From Rhodocyclaceae bacterium (GTDB lineage: Bacteria > Pseudomonadota > Gammaproteobacteria > Burkholderiales > Rhodocyclaceae): a DNA stretch of 64,000 nucleotides. Positions 46,951 to 55,471 of this stretch are shown piece by piece. The translations under genes were made by a program, and so were the position numbers. The stretch spans positions 186,001-250,000 of the forward strand of contig VMSX01000010.1 of the NCBI GenBank assembly GCA_013791905.1, written 5' to 3'. Position 1 is the first letter of the stretch. Every line of letters begins with the position of its first letter. Under the pieces are notes generated by a model. It saw nothing but the letters and a program-made list of their open reading frames with translations, did no database searches and was not told where the DNA came from.

Positions 46951-48954
46951 TCAGCTCCCGGCAAGAAAACAGCGCACCACATGGGTTGCGGACAGCATCG
47001 CCGGGGCGGGATAGGCTGCGCGGCAACGCGACTCGGCCCAGGGGCAACGCGGATGAAAATGGCACCCCGCCGGTGGATTGGCTGGCGAGGGCGGATCACC
47101 AGCCACGCGAACATACTCCCGGTTGCCGTCCCGGCCCGCTTCGATCTGCGGCGCTGCTGCCAGCAGCGCCTGCGTATAGGGGTGGCGGGAGTTGCGCAAC
47201 ACCTCATCGACCGTGCCGTACTCGACGATGCGGCCGAGGTACATCACCGCCACCTCCTGCGCCAGATAGTCGACCACCGTGATGTTGTGGGTGATGAACA
47301 GATAGGCCAAACCCAACTGCGCCTGTAGGTCGGTCAGCAGATTGAGAATTTGCGCCTGCACCGATACATCGAGCGCACTGGTCGGCTCGTCGCAGATCAG
47401 CAGTAGCGGCCGCACTGCCAGCGCACGGGCGATGGCGATGCGCTGGCGCTGGCCACCGGAAAACTCGTGCGGATAGCGCCCCACCATGTCGCCCGAGAGG
47501 CCAACCTGTTCCAGGAGTTCGGCAACGCGCAAGGCCGGATCACCGGCCACCGCCAGCGCCCGCAATCCCTCGGCAATAATTTCGCCAACCCGCAGGCGCG
47601 GATTGAGTGAGCCGAACGGATCCTGGAAGACCATCTGCATTGCTGCCGGGGCCAACCCCTGCAACAGCTTGCCCTGCAATTTCACTGTGCCGCCGGTCGG
47701 CGGCTGCAGCCCGAGGATGGCCTTGCCGACCGTCGTCTTGCCGCAGCCCGACTCACCCACCAATGCCACTGTGCGACCGGCCCGCAGGGCAATGGTTACG
47801 CCATCGACCGCGCGCACGTGGCCGACAACACGTTGCAATACGCCGCGCCGGATCGGGAAATGCACCTTGAGATCACTTGCTTCCAGCAACGCCGTCTCAC
47901 CAGCGCCGACTTTTGCGCGCGCCGCAAAATCGGCACTTTCCGCCGGCAGGGTGTGCGCTGTTTCGAGATGGCAGCGCACCTGCTGACCCGCCGTGTACTC
48001 GCGCCATGGCGGTGGCGTGGAGCGACACACCGGCAAGGCCTCGCCGCAACGTTCGACAAAGCGGCACCCGGCATGCTGCGTCCCAAGTGGCGGCACACTG
48101 CCGGGAATTGTCAAAAGTCGGCGCTGGCGGGACGGAGTGCCCCGCAGCGGGTATGCAATGCCCCGCATGGGGTACGCCGCCTTATCCGCGGACGCCGCAT
48201 CGGGCAGCGCAGCAAACAGCCGGCGCGTGTAAGGATGCCCCGGCGCAGCATAGAAGGCGGCGCGCGGTGCTACTTCAACGAGTTGGCCGGCATACATCAC
48301 GCCAATGCGATCAGCCATCTGCGCCACCACGCCGAGATCGTGGCTGATCAGCAGCATCGCCATGCGCCGTTCGCGGCGCAGGCCATCAAGCAAATCGAGC
48401 ACCTGGGCCTGAATGGTGACGTCGAGCGCGGTAGTCGGCTCGTCGGCGATCAACAGCTCGGGCTCGCCGGCCAGCGCCATCGCGGTCATCGCCCGCTGCT
48501 TCATGCCGCCCGACATCTGGAAGGGATATTCCGTGGCGCGGCGCGCCGGATCGGGAATGCCGACGGCGGCGAGCAGTTCGACGATTTTCTCGCCCTGCGC
48601 TTTGCCGGTATGAAACTTCAGTGCCTCGGCAATCTGCGCGCCGATGGTCATCACCGGGTTGAGGCTGGCCCCCGGCTCCTGAAAGATCATGCCGATTTTC
48701 CCGCCGCGCACGCTGCGCATCTGCGCTTCGGTCAATGCACAGAGCTCCTGTCCGGCAAACTGCACGCTGCCCGCGGCAATGCGCGCCGCCTCGGGCAGCA
48801 GGCGCATCAGCGCCAGCGCCGTCAGCGACTTGCCGCAACCGGATTCGCCGAGCAGCGCAAAAGTTTCGCCGGCGCCGATCTCGAACGACACGCCGTCAAC
48901 CGGCTCTGCCGCGCCAATCGCCACCGACAAATCGCGGACAGATAACAAACTCAT
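46951..48954 (-). CDS. yejF: Peptide ABC transporter ATP-binding protein, two fused ATPases (YejF-like)
   Basis: 667 residues with two complete ABC cassettes, each with GESGCGKS/T Walker A, an LSGGQ-like signature ([22 protein letters not shown]) and Walker B ([16 protein letters not shown]). Both carry the oligopeptide-type C-terminal zinc/cysteine extension ([29 protein letters not shown]). ATG 48954 is used; the open frame upstream runs through a dispersed repeat. Two 24-bp motif copies lie between the cassettes, one with hairpin units that add about 20 residues ([18 protein letters not shown]). Likely imports peptides. Confidence 0.93.
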   Translation of the reverse strand: MSLLSVRDLSVAIGAAEPVDGVSFEIGAGETFALLGESGCGKSLTALALMRLLPEAARIAAGSVQFAGQELCALTEAQMRSVRGGKIGMIFQEPGASLNPVMTIGAQIAEALKFHTGKAQGEKIVELLAAVGIPDPARRATEYPFQMSGGMKQRAMTAMALAGEPELLIADEPTTALDVTIQAQVLDLLDGLRRERRMAMLLISHDLGVVAQMADRIGVMYAGQLVEVAPRAAFYAAPGHPYTRRLFAALPDAASADKAAYPMRGIAYPLRGTPSRQRRLLTIPGSVPPLGTQHAGCRFVERCGEALPVCRSTPPPWREYTAGQQVRCHLETAHTLPAESADFAARAKVGAGETALLEASDLKVHFPIRRGVLQRVVGHVRAVDGVTIALRAGRTVALVGESGCGKTTVGKAILGLQPPTGGTVKLQGKLLQGLAPAAMQMVFQDPFGSLNPRLRVGEIIAEGLRALAVAGDPALRVAELLEQVGLSGDMVGRYPHEFSGGQRQRIAIARALAVRPLLLICDEPTSALDVSVQAQILNLLTDLQAQLGLAYLFITHNITVVDYLAQEVAVMYLGRIVEYGTVDEVLRNSRHPYTQALLAAAPQIEAGRDGNREYVRVAGDPPSPANPPAGCHFHPRCPWAESRCRAAYPAPAMLSATHVVRCFLAGS
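47890..47913 (-). repeat. Dispersed 24-bp motif, copy 6
   Basis: Minus-strand copy in the linker between the two ATPases of the YejF-like gene, with core GTCGGCGCTGGTGAGACGG. It encodes KVGAGETA in frame. Confidence 0.8.
48114..48178 (+). repeat. Dispersed 24-bp motif, copy 7, with two hairpin units
   Basis: Plus-strand copy (48114-48137), core GTCGGCGCTGGCGGGACGG, followed by two 21-bp tandem units (48137-48157 and 48158-48178). Each unit has the form TGCCCCGCA, two bases, then GGGTA or GGGGTA, and can fold back on itself. It lies antisense inside the yejF-like gene and adds an in-frame stretch absent from the usual family pattern. Confidence 0.8.
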
Positions 48955-49069
48955 CGTCGCACCCCTTCCCCCCAGCCCCCTTCCCCCGGAAGGGGGTGAC
49001 GGATGTTCAGCCGCTCCGCGGCTTCCGGTTTGTTGGCTTGTCGCCTCCTTGGGGCGGCCCGGCGGAGGC
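48955..49069 (-). repeat. Dispersed intergenic repeat, copy b (between yejE- and yejF-like genes)
   Basis: A 115-bp spacer. On the minus strand it begins after the yejE stop with GCCTCCGCCGGGCCGCCCC and ends in GGGGGCTGGGGGGAAGGGG before the yejF ATG. It shares GGGCCGCCC, AACCGG-AGCCGCG-AGCGGC-GAACA and CCGTCACC with the trpA-accD spacer, and a perfect 19-bp block CCGCCGGGCCGCCCCAAGG with 55330-55348. Confidence 0.75.
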
Positions 49070-50416
49070 TCATAGCTTGACGACCCGCGGGTCGAACGCA
49101 TCACGCATGACATCCGCAAACAGGTTCGCCGCCAGCACCAGCACGAACATGAAAGCGAAGGCCGCCACCAGCGACCACCAGACCATTGGATCGCGGGCCA
49201 GTTCCATGCGCGCGGTGTTGATCATGGTGCCGAAGCTGATGGTGTTGGGATCGACGCCGATGCCGACATAGGACAGCACCGCCTCGGCCAGCACCAGCCC
49301 CGAAAAGTCCATGACGATGGCGATCATGACGATGTGCATGACATTGGGCAGCACATGCCGCCAGAGGATGCGCGCGCTCGAAACACCGAGCGCCCGGGCC
49401 GCCTGCACATATTCTAGTTCGCGCAGTTTCAGCACTTCGCCGCGCAACAGGCGGCACAATCCGGTCCAGCTGGTGATGCCGAGAATCGCGCAGAGTGCCA
49501 GAAAACGTGCGTCGGCACGTTCCGCCGTCGTCGCGAACCATTCGGGATGGGTATCGATGACCACTTGCATCATCAGCACGGAAGCTGCGATCAGCAGCAC
49601 GCCGGGAATCGAGTTGAGCGTGGTGTAGAGATACTGGATCACATCATCGATCCAGCCGCCGGCATAACCCGCCAGCAGGCCTAGAAACACGGCTGCCGGC
49701 AACATGATGAGCGTGGTCAACGTGCCGATCAGGATCGCGGTGCGAACACTTTTCAGCGTCAGATACAGCACATCCTGCCCCACCTTGTCGGTACCCAGCA
49801 CATGGTAGTCACCCGCCAGCACTGCGACAGCCCCGGCGAGCAGGCACAGCACCAGCACCGTGAGCAGTTGGGCGTTCCAGGCCAGATGCGGGGCAGCGCG
49901 GCGCAACGGCAGGCTTACCAGCCCGAACACCAGTGTGCCGAGCAGTCCCAGCCCCAGGCCCTTGACCGCCTTGGCAGCGATATCGCTATCGTGCGCCGCC
50001 AGATCGTCGCCCAGATGCGCCCCGCCATGTTTCAGGCGCGGAAAGCTGCGTCCCAGATCGGTGTCAAGTGATTCCTTGGCAAACAGGTGGGTCGCCAGCG
50101 GGGCGGAATAGGTTTTTTCAGCGCGCGTGCGCAGGCCGGTCAGTGTCGCATCGAGCGCCGAGCGCACCTCGACCGCATAGTTTTCCTGATCACCCGGCAG
50201 CCGCTCGCGGTAATGTAGCGAATCGAGCAGGGCCACCAGCACAAAGGCAATCAGCACCGTCGCCGTCGCCATGCCGACCCGGCTTTGCCCCACCTGCCGC
50301 CAGGCCAGCCGCAAGTGTTCGACCCGCCCCGCCCACACGCCGCCAACCACCACTGCGGCGATGAGCACGAAGAACAGGAGATCCGACCAGAGCAGGACGA
50401 ACTTAATTTGCAGCAT
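49070..50416 (-). CDS. yejE: Peptide ABC transporter permease (YejE/DppC type)
   Basis: A 448-residue membrane permease. It has an N-terminal extension with two early helices (LLFFVLIAAVVVGGVWAG; MATATVLIAFVLVALLD), a periplasmic insert, and the C-terminal permease domain with the EAA loop (ARALGVSSARILWRHVLPN). LGTDKVGQDVLY matches the GTDxxGRD motif of DppC-type subunits. The long N-terminal form is that of YejE-like proteins. It ends at repeat copy b and overlaps the VOC gene by 14 bp. Confidence 0.92.
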   Translation of the reverse strand: MLQIKFVLLWSDLLFFVLIAAVVVGGVWAGRVEHLRLAWRQVGQSRVGMATATVLIAFVLVALLDSLHYRERLPGDQENYAVEVRSALDATLTGLRTRAEKTYSAPLATHLFAKESLDTDLGRSFPRLKHGGAHLGDDLAAHDSDIAAKAVKGLGLGLLGTLVFGLVSLPLRRAAPHLAWNAQLLTVLVLCLLAGAVAVLAGDYHVLGTDKVGQDVLYLTLKSVRTAILIGTLTTLIMLPAAVFLGLLAGYAGGWIDDVIQYLYTTLNSIPGVLLIAASVLMMQVVIDTHPEWFATTAERADARFLALCAILGITSWTGLCRLLRGEVLKLRELEYVQAARALGVSSARILWRHVLPNVMHIVMIAIVMDFSGLVLAEAVLSYVGIGVDPNTISFGTMINTARMELARDPMVWWSLVAAFAFMFVLVLAANLFADVMRDAFDPRVVKL

Positions 50417-51059
50417 GTTGTACAGTCAGCAGTCGCAGCCCCTGCGGCGTATTGATATGCGCCACAAGGTAGGGTGTGTGGCCGGCAGACAGCGGCGAGA
50501 CAGCGAACGGCCCCTCAAGCTCAAGGGATGTCAGCAGACGGGAAACGCGTTGGGGTTCCGCATGAAACAGTTCGAATTTTGCGAGCGACAGGCCGTGATC
50601 TGCCAGCCGGGCGGCGGGGTGGCCATCCGTCTGCCATTCGATCAATGCCGGGGCGAGTCCGTGCAGCGGCGGCAGGCCATCAGCAGGTATGGTGATGCGC
50701 CAGTCGAGCGCGCCGCGCGACATCGGTTCGATGCTGCCAAGCCTTTCCGTACAAGCCGCCGCGCTGGCCTGGATATCTGGCGTGCGTACCACCCAGGAAG
50801 TCAGCGCCGCTGCCGCATCCTGCTCTAGGGTGTCGAGGGCGAACCAGCGCGGGCGCGCGGGCACCGGGGCATTCGGGTTGGTGGCGATCACTTCGAGATA
50901 CAGATCATCGCCCAACCGCAGCAACAGATTGTGCGTGCCCATGCGCGCATGCTCGCCGCCGGGCTGAGGCGCTACGCCCAGCGTGCTGCGCACATACGCG
51001 GCACCGACTTCCAGGTTCGGCGCGGTAACGACGAGGTGGTCAATGAAGCTACGCGGCAC
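50403..51059 (-). CDS. Glyoxalase-like (VOC) domain protein
   Basis: A 218-residue soluble protein of the glyoxalase-like domain 3 type: FIDHLVVTAPNLEVGAAYVRSTLGVAPQPGGEHARMGTHN, then LLRLGDDLYLEVIA. It starts at GTG 51059 with GGGAGG nine bases upstream. It sits between the two permease genes of the peptide transporter and overlaps the second, so it is translated with them. The reaction is unknown; VOC proteins include dioxygenases, isomerases and antibiotic-binding proteins. Confidence 0.8.
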   Translation of the reverse strand: MPRSFIDHLVVTAPNLEVGAAYVRSTLGVAPQPGGEHARMGTHNLLLRLGDDLYLEVIATNPNAPVPARPRWFALDTLEQDAAAALTSWVVRTPDIQASAAACTERLGSIEPMSRGALDWRITIPADGLPPLHGLAPALIEWQTDGHPAARLADHGLSLAKFELFHAEPQRVSRLLTSLELEGPFAVSPLSAGHTPYLVAHINTPQGLRLLTVQHAAN

Positions 51060-51125
51060 GGCAAAGCCTCCCGCGGGCAGACCGGCTAGTATTGGCAGCA
51101 GCGTTCATTTTTCTCTTTGCAGCCC

Positions 51126-52103
51126 TCATTGCAGCCGAATGCGCGGATCGACCAGCGTGTAGGAAATGTCGGTGAGCAGCAGCCCGACGATGTAAAGCGC
51201 CGAGCCGATGAACACCATCGCCCGCACCACGGCGAAGTCCTGAGCGTTGATGGCGTCGATGGTGTAGCTGCCCAGGCCGGGAATGCCGAAAAAGGCCTCA
51301 ATCAGCAGGCTGCCCATGAACAGCGTCGGAATCAGCACCACCGCACCCGTCAGGATCGGGATCAGGGCGTTACGCAGCACATGACGGAACAGCACCAGAC
51401 GCTCCGGCAGGCCCTTGGCACGCGCCGTGCGCACATAGTCGCGGGTGTATTCCTCAAGAAAGATCGTGCGATACCAGCGCGCCGACGAACCGATGCCGGC
51501 AATCAGGCTGATGAGCACCGGCAGGATGACGAAGCGGGCGGCCGAGAGCCCCTCGGCATAGCCGGAAATCGGCGCCAGATGCCAGATCTTCGAGACCAGC
51601 CACTGGCCGCCGATGATGTAGAACAGGCTGGAAATCGACATCATCGCCACGCACAGCACCACGCCGGCAAAATCCAGATAGGTGGCGCGAAAATACACCA
51701 GCAGCAACGCAAAGCTGATGGCGGAAAACAGGCCGAGCACGAACACCGGCACAGCCACGGCGAGACTCGGCCCCATGCGCGCCCTGATTTCGCGTGCGAT
51801 GTCGCGGCCGTCGTCGGCGCGGCCGAAGTCGAGGGCAAACATCTTCACTGACTTGCCGAAGAAAATCGTGTCGGTAAGCTTGTCGGCACCAGTAGCATCG
51901 GACCGCCAGAACAGCGGCTTGTCGTAACCGCGCTCGCCCTTCCATTTTTCGATCGCTTCCGCGGTGACGCGCTTTGCACCAAGATGCATGCGCGCCATGT
52001 CGTCGGGCGTGTTGACGACGAAAAACAGCGCGAAGGTGATGATGTTCACCCCGATCAGGATCGGCAGGGCGTAGAACAGGCGGCGGATCAGGTAGGCAAG
52101 CAT
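51126..52103 (-). CDS. yejB: Peptide ABC transporter permease (YejB/DppB type)
   Basis: A 325-residue permease with about six helices. It has the N-terminal MLAYLIRRLFYALPILIGVNIITFALFF typical of DppB/OppB subunits, a periplasmic insert (GAKRVTAEAIEKWKGERG) and the EAA loop (ARAKGLPERLVLFRHVLRNAL). With yejE- and yejF-like genes it would form a peptide importer. No binding protein gene (yejA) is visible in the window. Confidence 0.93.
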   Translation of the reverse strand: MLAYLIRRLFYALPILIGVNIITFALFFVVNTPDDMARMHLGAKRVTAEAIEKWKGERGYDKPLFWRSDATGADKLTDTIFFGKSVKMFALDFGRADDGRDIAREIRARMGPSLAVAVPVFVLGLFSAISFALLLVYFRATYLDFAGVVLCVAMMSISSLFYIIGGQWLVSKIWHLAPISGYAEGLSAARFVILPVLISLIAGIGSSARWYRTIFLEEYTRDYVRTARAKGLPERLVLFRHVLRNALIPILTGAVVLIPTLFMGSLLIEAFFGIPGLGSYTIDAINAQDFAVVRAMVFIGSALYIVGLLLTDISYTLVDPRIRLQ

Positions 52104-52138
52104 CGGGACGGACTATACCAAGCCGGCCCCTGCCGTGG

Positions 52139-52495
52139 TCAGTGTAATGGCACCGGCAAAGTGGCTGGCGGCAGGCATATTTCGTCACTGCAGGCCTGGA
52201 CGCGCAGCCGAAGTTGCGCGGGCCGCTGTTGGTCGGCAAAATCGGCATCGATGGCAACCGTGCCCGAATATACAGAGATGGCTTCGCGAGCAAAGGCCGC
52301 ACTGAATCGCTTGCCCGCCGGGTAACGAATCGTCAACGGATTGGTGCCGGTAAACTCCAGTTGCGTGGGAATCAGATAATCGAAGCTGGCGGGGTTGGCG
52401 TTCACATGCCAGCGCGCGGCAACACTCACCACCTGTGCGCTGTCAGTGGCGTCCGGCTGGTCAGGCGCTTTTGTCACCGGTTGCGGTTTATCCAT
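52139..52495 (-). CDS. DsbD N-terminal-domain-like protein
   Basis: A 118-residue protein. [22 protein letters not shown] and the end [16 protein letters not shown] resemble the immunoglobulin-like N-terminal domain of DsbD, whose paired cysteines take electrons from the membrane domain; here C103 and C108 (CSDEIC) would be that pair. No signal peptide is visible, so it may be the displaced C-terminal part of the damaged gene upstream, whose stop lies eight bases inside this ORF. Confidence 0.55.
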   Translation of the reverse strand: MDKPQPVTKAPDQPDATDSAQVVSVAARWHVNANPASFDYLIPTQLEFTGTNPLTIRYPAGKRFSAAFAREAISVYSGTVAIDADFADQQRPAQLRLRVQACSDEICLPPATLPVPLH

Positions 52496-52998
52496 GACGG
52501 CCAGTAACGAAGGCCAGCGTTCGGGTGGCGCGATGCTGCAGCAATTCGGCGCGTGCCGGGGTCAGGAAGAGGTTGTTGGGCCAGCCGCCACTGCCCCCCC
52601 AGCAGATGCGTCGCCGCCATGTAGATCCGGTCCAGATCGGGCCGTTGTTCGCGATCCAGTTTGATATTGACGAAGCCGGCATTCATTTGCGCGGCAATGG
52701 CCGGATTGCGATAGAACGTCTCATCGGCGACACGGCACCAATAGCAGCAACTGCTGTAACCAATCGAGAGGAATACCGGCTTGTTTTCGCTGCGTGCCTT
52801 TGCAAAGGCCTCGTCGCCCCATGGATACCAGTCGACCGGGTTGTCGGCGTGCTGGCGCAGATACGGACTATCGGCCGCAGCGAGACGATTGACTGCCTGT
52901 GCGGGCAGGGTTAGCAGCAGCGCAAAGAGCAGACCGAAGAAAATCCCCTTGGTACTGGCAGGACGGCGAAACAGCTCGATCACGATAAGGCTACGCAT
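52488..52998 (-). pseudogene. DUF255/thioredoxin-like gene, frameshifted and shortened
   Basis: The start at 52998 ([18 protein letters not shown]) gives a signal peptide or anchor ([18 protein letters not shown]) and a thioredoxin-like DUF255 domain ([38 protein letters not shown] with a C-x-x-C-type site, [18 protein letters not shown]-like). At a run of seven G (minus strand, 52594-52600) the frame departs; the family continuation [12 protein letters not shown] is found in the next frame. That frame then ends after about 25 codons, far short of relatives. This looks like a decayed gene, though a programmed slip is possible. Confidence 0.65.
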
Positions 52999-53154
52999 GG
53001 ATAACACCATAAACTCTTTGAGACGAAAATCATCAACAAGCCATTGAACTACCAATATTAAACAAGGACGCACATTGGCCGGGCCATCGGGTCGGGGAGC
53101 GGCCGGGTTACAATCGCCGGCCACAAAAAACCATAACGACAATATTTCATCCCC

Positions 53155-53583
53155 ATGACCAGATATTTTCTTATTGCTTCCATGTTGCTGACCCTGCTGA
53201 GCAGCTTCGCCAGTGCACAGGAAATGACGCCCAACGAGGCTTTCGAAGCCGCCCGCAGCGGCAAGATCACCCTAATCGACATCCGCACCCCGCCCGAGTG
53301 GCAGCAGACCGGCGTCGCCCAGGGCGCCACCCTTATCAACATGATCCATCCGCAGGGCGCCGCCGGTTTCCTCAAGGAAGTGCTGGCCAAGACCGGCGGC
53401 AACATGAATGCGCCGATTGCCCTGATCTGCCGCACCGGCAACCGCACCTCGCAGGTGCAGCGCTTTCTCAAGATGCAGGGCCTGACGCAGGTCTACAACG
53501 TCCCCGAAGGCATGGCCGGCAGCATGGCCGGCCCCGGCTGGATGGCACGCAAACTGCCAGTGGAAGCCTGCAAAATCTGCTAA
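53155..53583 (+). CDS. Exported rhodanese-domain protein
   Basis: A 142-residue protein with signal peptide [21 protein letters not shown] and a single rhodanese domain: [22 protein letters not shown], active-site loop CRTGNRT with the catalytic Cys near residue 92, then [14 protein letters not shown]. These domains transfer or bind sulfane sulfur; periplasmic forms are often of unknown partner. It converges with the TonB-like gene, sharing 4 bp. Confidence 0.92.
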   Translation: MTRYFLIASMLLTLLSSFASAQEMTPNEAFEAARSGKITLIDIRTPPEWQQTGVAQGATLINMIHPQGAAGFLKEVLAKTGGNMNAPIALICRTGNRTSQVQRFLKMQGLTQVYNVPEGMAGSMAGPGWMARKLPVEACKIC

Positions 53584-54131
53584 TCCAGTCGAAAGCGTAC
53601 CGGCAGTAAAACCTGGCGCTGCGCGGCGGGCAGGCCGTTGATGCCACGCACCGCCACGAGCGCTGCTGCATCAAGAATGGGGTGGCCCGAACTGGTTGCC
53701 ACCGCTGCTGCGGCGACTCCGCCGTTCGGCGTCAAGGTCAGCAACACGATGACATCGCCTTCGATGCCCCGCTCGATCGCCTCGCGCGGATAAAAATCGA
53801 GCTTTGCGATAGCCGCCAGTGCAGTGTTGAGCGCACGCCCCTGCAATTCGCGCGGCTTTGGTGCAATAGTCGGCGCTGGCGGTACGGCGCTTGGTGCGGG
53901 TTTTACCTCCGGTTCGGCTGGCGCGGGTTTGATTGGCGTTTCCTGGGTGGCCAACAAGGGAGCCAGCAGAACGGCTTCAAGTGCCGGACTGGGCTGCGGC
54001 GCGGGAGGTTGCGCGAAAAAGCCGAACGGCCAGAGCACGACGGCATGCAGCAGCACGCTCGCCAGTGTGGAGAAACCGAACCGCAACGCTGGCAGAGTGG
54101 CCCGGCGGGCTTCTTGAGAAATCGCCGTCAT
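53580..54131 (-). CDS. TonB-like energy-transducer protein
   Basis: 183 residues from ATG 54131: cytoplasmic start, one anchor helix (STLASVLLHAVVLWPFGFFA), a proline-rich spacer (about 40-95) and a C-terminal TonB-type domain (YPREAIERGIEGDVIVLLTL, then AAALVAVRGINGLPA). No ExbB/ExbD genes are next to it, so it may borrow an ExbBD pair or have a structural role. A plus-strand copy of the 24-bp motif (53866-53889) writes AVPPAPTI in the spacer. Confidence 0.85.
   Translation of the reverse strand: MTAISQEARRATLPALRFGFSTLASVLLHAVVLWPFGFFAQPPAPQPSPALEAVLLAPLLATQETPIKPAPAEPEVKPAPSAVPPAPTIAPKPRELQGRALNTALAAIAKLDFYPREAIERGIEGDVIVLLTLTPNGGVAAAAVATSSGHPILDAAALVAVRGINGLPAAQRQVLLPVRFRLD
53866..53889 (+). 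repeat. Dispersed 24-bp motif, copy 8
   Basis: Plus-strand copy antisense to the TonB-like gene, with core GTCGGCGCTGGCGGTACGG. The gene strand reads AVPPAPTI in the proline-rich spacer. Confidence 0.75.
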
Positions 54132-54184
54132 GGAGCGAATGCTACCGCAACAGGTAGACTGCACTCCTTTACTGCCGCATCCCC

Positions 54185-55279
54185 ATGAAAATGAATCGTC
54201 TGATTGTTTTGCTTTTCCTGACTGTTTGCCAGCTTCTGCCTGTCACTGCGCAAGCCGAGTTGCCCGATCCGAGCCGTTTTTCGGTGGCCATGGAACTCGG
54301 CAACGTCAGCCAGGCACGCGCCTGGCTGGATGAAGGCCTCGACCCGAATTTCGAGGGCGCACTGATCGGCACCGGCCTGATGATCGGCGCCTGGGAGGGG
54401 AACATTCCCCTCATGGAGCTGTTTGTCGAGCGCGGCGCCGACCTCAACCGCATCAACCGCCAGGGCGAAACCGCGCTGATGCTGGCGGCCTGGAAAGGCA
54501 AGCGCGCGGCGATGCAGTGGCTGCTTGAGCGCGGCGCCGCACCGAATCGGAGCAACCGTGCCGAGCGCGAGTGGACCGCCTTGCACTACGCCGTCTTTGC
54601 CGGCCACGCCGAACTCACCGAGCGCCTGCTAACTGCCGGCGCCGACGTCAACGCCCGCTCCACCAATGGCTCCACGGTGGTCATGATGGCGGCCCGCGAG
54701 GGCCATGAAGCCATCGCCCAGCGCCTCATGGCCGCCGGCGCCAACCCGGCCATGAAAAATGACTTCGAGGACGACGCCGTTGCCTGGGCGATGCGCCAGG
54801 GTAATTACCGGATCGCCCAGACCTTTACCAGCGCCGAAAACTTTGCCGAACTGGCGCGCGCAGCTGTCGCCAACCCCCTGCCCAAGCCCCAGCGCTCCAC
54901 TCCTGTGTCTGACCGGGTCGAAGAACACCTGCGCATGGCGCGCCTGGCTGAAGCGAAGGGGCAACGCGGTGCAGCGCTCGCTGCCTATCGCAAGGCGCTG
55001 ACCGAACTTAAAGCGCAACCAACGCCACCGAAAGTCGGCGCTGACAAGACGGCGAGCGGCGCGAAACCCACCGCCAAGGCCCCCAACGCGCTGGTGATCC
55101 GAGCCAAGCGTGGCCAGCCCGAGCAGCAAAGCGCCGCCCTCAGCTATACCGGCGGCGAAGAAGCCGGCATCAACCAGTTGCTCGAACAGGCGCGTGCCGC
55201 CGAAGCCGCCGGACGACGCACAGAAGCATTACAACTGTTCCGCCGCGCTTCAGAGCGCATCAAGGCAAACCAGCAATAA
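54185..55279 (+). CDS. Exported ankyrin-repeat protein
   Basis: A 364-residue protein with a signal peptide (MKMNRLIVLLFLTVCQLLPVTAQA). Four to five ankyrin repeats cover about residues 30-205 (GETALMLAAWKGKRAAMQWLLERGA; TALHYAVFAGHAELTERLLTAGAD). The C-terminal third is helical and Lys/Ala-rich, with two TPR-like stretches (RMARLAEAKGQRGAALAAY; EQARAAEAAGRRTEALQLF). The linker between them holds a sense copy of the 24-bp motif, read as KVGADKTA. The partner is unknown. Confidence 0.88.
   Translation: MKMNRLIVLLFLTVCQLLPVTAQAELPDPSRFSVAMELGNVSQARAWLDEGLDPNFEGALIGTGLMIGAWEGNIPLMELFVERGADLNRINRQGETALMLAAWKGKRAAMQWLLERGAAPNRSNRAEREWTALHYAVFAGHAELTERLLTAGADVNARSTNGSTVVMMAAREGHEAIAQRLMAAGANPAMKNDFEDDAVAWAMRQGNYRIAQTFTSAENFAELARAAVANPLPKPQRSTPVSDRVEEHLRMARLAEAKGQRGAALAAYRKALTELKAQPTPPKVGADKTASGAKPTAKAPNALVIRAKRGQPEQQSAALSYTGGEEAGINQLLEQARAAEAAGRRTEALQLFRRASERIKANQQ
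55031..55054 (+). repeat. Dispersed 24-bp motif, copy 9
   Basis: Plus-strand copy in the sense orientation of the ankyrin gene, with core GTCGGCGCTGACAAGACGG. It encodes KVGADKTA in the linker. Confidence 0.7.
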
Positions 55280-55471
55280 TTTTCCGCGCCCACTTGGAGG
55301 AAGAAGGATGCATCTCCAAAGCAGCTTTGCCGCCGGGCCGCCCCAAGGCAAAGTGGCACGCGGCGCCAGCCGCAATCCGCTCCCATGCATGAACGGGAGT
55401 TCCCCGTTATCAACGAGCAAAGCGAGTCAACAGTCACCTCCCCCGCGAGGGGGAGGCTGGGAGGGGGAGGG
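55280..55471 (+). repeat. Dispersed intergenic repeat, copy c (between the ankyrin gene and rmuC)
   Basis: A 192-bp spacer between convergent genes. It holds CCGCCGGGCCGCCCCAAGG (55330-55348), identical to the minus strand of 49047-49065, and ends in CACCTCCCCC, GCGAGGGGGAGG, CTGGGAGGGGGAGGG just before the rmuC stop, matching the purine-rich end of copies a and b. The middle part is not shared. The paired C/G runs can form a stem and may act as a terminator. Confidence 0.7.

Noticed and set aside
48955-49119. N-terminal extension of the yejF-like protein
   Set aside because: The 55 extra codons run through the dispersed repeat and are Gly/Pro/Arg-rich; the ABC domain starts at 48954.
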